A stretch of 8,738 nt of DNA, taken from Candidatus Omnitrophota bacterium. GTDB taxonomy: Bacteria; Omnitrophota; Gorgyraeia; Zapsychrales; Zapsychraceae. Positions 6,349 to 8,738 of this stretch are shown piece after piece. The number at the start of each line of letters is the position of its first letter. Positions within the stretch are counted from its first letter, which is position 1. Location of the stretch: positions 1 through 8,738 of the forward strand of contig JAGQKQ010000069.1 of the NCBI GenBank assembly GCA_020430005.1. The letters are read 5' to 3'. The notes beneath the pieces were generated by a model. That model searched no databases. It worked only from the letters and a program-made list of their open reading frames with translations, and had not been told where the DNA came from. The translations under genes were made by a program, and so were the position numbers.

Positions 6349-7899
6349 TCATAATTGGTTGGCCTGCTGTTCCTGCCGTAACCGACTGATATTATCTTCC
6401 AGATTAGCTTCCAGCCTGAGGTTCGTCATGTATTCCGTGAACACACGGTTTTTCCGTTCATTAATCAGCGCGTCGGCAATTTCCTGACGCTGTTCCTCAT
6501 AATTAGATTCATCCGCCGGTTCCTTGCCGTCAAGATGAATAATAGCATAACCGTTTGGAACAGAAACAACGTCACTGACATTATTATCTTCGGTCAACAT
6601 AAACGCCGCACTTTGGAATTCATTGGCAATACCAATTTTAGGCAAATATTGTCCCTGGGTGAATACCGGTGTTTGATGAATTTCCATGTTTAAGGCACGG
6701 GCCGCCTCTGCAAAATTATCCAGTTGTGTTTTATTCATCTCGGTTTTTAACTGTTCCAGATACTCTTGAGATTTTGTAGCGGCAATCCGTTTTGATTCCT
6801 CTTTTATAACAGCCTCTTTAACTTTAGCCGCTATCTCCTTGTATTCAGGAATGTAGGAATCTTTACGTTCTTTGATTTTGGCAATAACCATTCCGCCTGA
6901 TGTTTCAAAAGGTTCTGAGATTTCTCCGACTTGTAATGAGAAAATACGGTTAAGGGATTCAAAAGGCCATCCCAGTGATAAGTTGGGTTCGGCCTGGCTG
7001 AAAAATCCGCTGGTTTTAATTTCGAGTTGTTCTTTTTGGGCAAGGGCTTCAAACTTCGGATCAATTAAAAGGCCTTCAAAAATTTCGGTGGCTTTTGAAC
7101 GGACAGGTTCCTTGAGCTCTTCTTGATCATCTTCATTCGATGCAGTTGGTTCTTCTCCGTCGGAGCTTATCGCTTCAACCGCGCTGTCTTGCGGAAACGC
7201 CAGAGTGATGTATTCCACATTAATGCTGGGCGGTACACGAAATTGTTCGGGATTGTTTTCGAAATAGGTTTTAGTTAATTCATCGGTAACGGTTACATCT
7301 TTTTCAAATTTTTCAGGAGCAATAAAAATGTAGCTAACTTGAATACGTTCGTTTTTTTTACGAAAGGCATCCAGGACTTCCGTTTCTGTGGCTGTGATAT
7401 CACCGGTGATTTGATCATAGAGTTTGGCGAAGCGGACTTTATCCCGGATAACTTCTTCAAAGGCCCGATCTTCAATTCTAAAAAAGTAGCGCATAGTGTC
7501 TCTATAAAGTAGTGAATCAAACTGACCGTCGCGCTGAAAATAGGGGGAGCCCTGAATTGTTTCTACGACCTCCGCATCCGTTGCCGCAATTTTTTTTCTG
7601 TTCACATCATGGATCAGGATAAGCCGGTCCCAGGTTTGGGCATCGAGGTTTAAGTAGGAGCGGATCTTTCCGAATTGGCTGCCGTATTGCAGCATAGCGT
7701 CTATAACCGTATCACGGTAGGCGGCATCATAATCCATATAGGAAATTTTTGTGTTGAAAATGTGGCCTGCATAGCTTGAACCGCCGGACCCGGTTAATAA
7801 ATAGGCCGTGGCCATAAAACCAAACGAGATAATAATAACAATGGCAATGATCCAGATCATGACTTTGGCAAAGCCTTTTTTTCTTAATATCTTGAGCAT
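6349..7899 (-). CDS. Membrane-anchored PpiD/SurA-like periplasmic foldase
   Basis: This 516-residue protein has a short basic N-terminus (M-L-K-I-L-R-K-K), one transmembrane helix (about 12-35) and a large extracytoplasmic part, the topology of PpiD. After the helix come a SurA/PpiD N-terminal chaperone region (about 45-190, including QGSPYFQRDGQFDSLLYRD, 116-134), a parvulin-like module (about 222-345) and a second degenerate parvulin-like stretch (about 405-457). The C-terminus, with NLRLEANLEDNI (493-504), resembles that of E. coli PpiD. The first module keeps S-L-G-W (308-311) and FSLQVGEISEPFETSGG (320-336), but the usual catalytic His of G-Y-H-I-I-K is replaced (G-M-V-I-A-K, 336-341). 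Isomerase activity is therefore doubtful and a holdase/chaperone role at the Sec exit is inferred. An acidic, low-complexity insertion spans about 238-265. AAGGAG (complement of 7905-7910) lies 5 nt before the ATG. The gene is convergent with the exported thioredoxin-like gene and divergent from hisG. Confidence 0.88.
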   Translation of the reverse strand: MLKILRKKGFAKVMIWIIAIVIIISFGFMATAYLLTGSGGSSYAGHIFNTKISYMDYDAAYRDTVIDAMLQYGSQFGKIRSYLNLDAQTWDRLILIHDVNRKKIAATDAEVVETIQGSPYFQRDGQFDSLLYRDTMRYFFRIEDRAFEEVIRDKVRFAKLYDQITGDITATETEVLDAFRKKNERIQVSYIFIAPEKFEKDVTVTDELTKTYFENNPEQFRVPPSINVEYITLAFPQDSAVEAISSDGEEPTASNEDDQEELKEPVRSKATEIFEGLLIDPKFEALAQKEQLEIKTSGFFSQAEPNLSLGWPFESLNRIFSLQVGEISEPFETSGGMVIAKIKERKDSYIPEYKEIAAKVKEAVIKEESKRIAATKSQEYLEQLKTEMNKTQLDNFAEAARALNMEIHQTPVFTQGQYLPKIGIANEFQSAAFMLTEDNNVSDVVSVPNGYAIIHLDGKEPADESNYEEQRQEIADALINERKNRVFTEYMTNLRLEANLEDNISRLRQEQQANQL

Positions 7900-8036
7900 A
7901 TCTTCTCCTTCGTGAATTAGTGCTTGATTCTCTATCGAAATTTGCTATAGTAGGTTCTTAATTTTTGAAAGGGGATTAGGGTTCATGAGATTCCCGCTTC
8001 AGACACAGGATTTTTAACCCTGTTTTTAAGACCCTG

Positions 8037-8065
8037 ATTATAGCGGTGAAACAATCCTTTGACAA
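8037..8065 (-). promoter_or_regulatory. Near-consensus sigma70-type promoter for the PpiD-like gene
   Basis: On the minus strand TTGTCA (8060-8065, 5/6 match) is followed after exactly 17 nt by a perfect TATAAT (8037-8042). Transcription would start near 8030, giving a leader of about 130 nt before the ATG at 7899. This is the strongest leftward promoter match in the gap. Confidence 0.75.
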
Positions 8066-8112
8066 GCGATTTTAGTCGAAACGGCTTCAAATTCCGGCTT
8101 CCGGGCCTAACC

Positions 8113-8141
8113 TTGAATTGCGCTAAAGATAATAATATACT
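8113..8141 (+). promoter_or_regulatory. Candidate upstream promoter (second) for hisG
   Basis: TTGAAT at 8113-8118 (4/6 match) and TATACT at 8136-8141 (5/6) are spaced by 17 nt. They lie in an AT-rich patch just upstream of the better hisG promoter, suggesting tandem promoters. The match could also be chance in AT-rich DNA. Confidence 0.4.
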
Positions 8142-8161
8142 TAACTTAGCAGGCAAATTGC

Positions 8162-8190
8162 TTTACATTGAAAGGTCCCGAGGCTATAAT
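8162..8190 (+). promoter_or_regulatory. Near-consensus sigma70-type promoter for hisG
   Basis: TTTACA at 8162-8167 (5/6 match) and a perfect TATAAT at 8185-8190 are separated by 17 nt. Transcription would start near 8197, giving a short leader of about 30 nt before the hisG ATG at 8229. Such a short leader leaves no room for a classical his attenuator, so any regulation would act at the promoter or on the enzyme. Confidence 0.8.
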
Positions 8191-8210
8191 AGCTTGATTA
8201 TTAGATACGA

Positions 8211-8216
8211 GAAGGG
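8211..8216 (+). promoter_or_regulatory. Ribosome binding site of hisG, with long spacing
   Basis: GAAGGG lies 12 nt before the ATG at 8229, longer than the 5-7 nt seen for the other well-marked genes here. No nearer purine-rich site and no alternative in-frame start are visible, and the HisG fold begins right at this ATG. Confidence 0.5.
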
Positions 8217-8228
8217 ATTCATTTTGTT

Positions 8229-8738
8229 ATGAAAAAGTTAAAATTAGGCCTTCCTAAGGGCAGCCTTCAGGAAGCGACGATAAAGGTCTTTGAAAGGGCC
8301 GGTTTTAAGATTTACGTATCCAGCCGATCCTATTTTCCGGCTATCGATGATGTGGAAATTGAGCCTGTTTTATTACGGGCCCAGGAAATGTCGCGGTACG
8401 TGGAAGAAGAAGCGCTGGATTGCGGGATTACCGGAGCCGATTGGGTTTTAGAAAACGGTTCAAAGGTTGAATCTCTGGCGGATCTGGTTTATGCCAAGCA
8501 ATCTTCCGTGAAGGTGCGCTGGGTTCTGGCGGTTCCTGAAAAGTCTTCTATCAAGACGGTTAAAGATTTACGCGGTAAAAAAATAGCCACAGAAGTTGTT
8601 AATGTCACCAAGGCTTACTTGAAAGAGCATAAGGTTAAGGCGGACGTGGAATTTAGCTGGGGAGCAACTGAGGCAAAAGTGGCTGACGGACTTGTAGATG
8701 CGGTTGTTGAATTGACAGAAACAGGCAGCAGCTTGAGA
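8229..8738 (+). CDS. hisG: ATP phosphoribosyltransferase HisG, long form (3' partial)
   Basis: The first 170 codons of HisG are present and the frame is still open at the window edge. HisG joins ATP and PRPP to give phosphoribosyl-ATP, the first step of histidine synthesis, in the cytoplasm. Visible motifs are the N-terminal LKLGLPKGSLQEATIKVFERAG (residues 4-25 in part), the strand C-G-I-T-G-A-D-W-V (about 68-76), the hinge region with DLRGKKIATE (about 115-124) and the PRPP-binding loop E-L-T-E-T-G-S-S-L-R at the very edge. The L-G-L-P-K-G-S-L-Q-E-A-T start is typical of the long, HisZ-independent form with a C-terminal regulatory ACT-like domain, which would lie beyond the window and confer feedback inhibition by histidine. 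The gene is divergent from the PpiD-like gene and has its own strong promoter. Confidence 0.95.
   Translation, partial: MKKLKLGLPKGSLQEATIKVFERAGFKIYVSSRSYFPAIDDVEIEPVLLRAQEMSRYVEEEALDCGITGADWVLENGSKVESLADLVYAKQSSVKVRWVLAVPEKSSIKTVKDLRGKKIATEVVNVTKAYLKEHKVKADVEFSWGATEAKVADGLVDAVVELTETGSSLR

Larger units (their letters stand above)
7900..8228. other. Divergent intergenic region between the PpiD-like gene and hisG
   Basis: This 329-nt region contains no supported coding sequence. It holds one leftward and two rightward promoter candidates (listed separately), so the leftward transcript has a leader of about 130 nt. That leader contains a small hairpin (8005-8009 with 8019-8023) and a longer-range pair (7978-7983 with 8016-8021). 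A weak third rightward promoter-like match, TTGATT at 7924-7929 and TATAGT at 7946-7951 with a 16-nt spacer, would fire antisense into the leader. A small symmetric element, GCAAATTGC (8153-8161), abuts the hisG -35 box and could be an operator. No histidine-rich leader peptide is visible. Confidence 0.6.

Noticed and set aside
6260..6487. Plus-strand frame spanning the end of the thioredoxin-like gene and the convergent palindrome
   Set aside because: It overlaps two well-supported genes, crosses the hairpin and has no ribosome binding site.
6831..7126. Alternative frames on both strands within the PpiD-like gene
   Set aside because: They fall in the parvulin-like region of a well-supported 516-codon gene and lack their own signals.
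7985..8017. Ten-codon ORF (MRFPLQTQDF) as a his leader peptide
   Set aside because: It contains no histidine codons and lies upstream of both hisG promoter candidates.
8040..8120. Possible tRNA or structured RNA in the hisG/PpiD-like gap
   Set aside because: I could not find a cloverleaf or T-loop consensus on either strand; the GC-richer patch with a repeated CGGCTTC does not fold into a recognisable RNA.

Overview
This 8.7 kb stretch looks like an ordinary chromosomal segment of a bacterium with moderate-to-low GC. The cell type appears diderm-like: a PpiD/SurA-type anchored envelope foldase sits next to a signal-peptide-bearing thioredoxin-fold protein. The taxon cannot be fixed from the sequence alone. 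The mix of a long-form HisG, a SlyD-type FKBP, a PpiD-like protein and a large FN3/PA14/golvesin-domain surface protein would fit an uncultivated phylum such as Omnitrophota, but that is a guess. There is no sign of a phage, insertion sequence, CRISPR array, tRNA or rRNA.

Left part (1-2855): the 3' end of a large secreted modular protein, cut off by the window edge. It has one partial and six full fibronectin type III repeats with an exact 279-nt period. They are interrupted once by a cadherin-like/Ig-like module of about 101 residues, and followed by a PA14 domain and a golvesin/Xly-type C-terminal domain. A strong hairpin at 2885-2916 separates it from the next gene.

Middle (3004-6312): five rightward genes. 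A SlyD-type FKBP isomerase stands alone with its own candidate promoter. A second candidate promoter (3504-3532) precedes a tightly packed group: rmuC (membrane-anchored coiled-coil nuclease-fold protein), pgeF/yfiH (multicopper-polyphenol-oxidoreductase/LACC1 family), cutA and an exported TlpA/ResA-like thioredoxin-fold protein. rmuC overlaps pgeF, pgeF overlaps cutA by 4 nt, and cutA lies 20 nt from the thioredoxin gene, so the four are probably co-transcribed.

Right part: the rightward group meets a leftward gene for a membrane-anchored PpiD/SurA-like foldase (6349-7899). A perfect 26-nt palindrome (6318-6343) fills the convergent gap. Upstream of the foldase gene a 329-nt divergent intergenic region carries a near-consensus leftward promoter (8037-8065) and two candidate rightward promoters (8113-8141 and 8162-8190). 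The rightward promoters serve hisG, the long-form ATP phosphoribosyltransferase, which runs off the right edge after 170 codons.

Functionally, the foldase and the exported thioredoxin-like protein are both envelope protein-folding or redox factors, and SlyD is a cytoplasmic folding and metal-handling factor. The other genes are housekeeping. I do not see a convincing undescribed defence or mobile system. The most distinctive material is the mosaic FN3 surface protein and the compact divergent promoter region.
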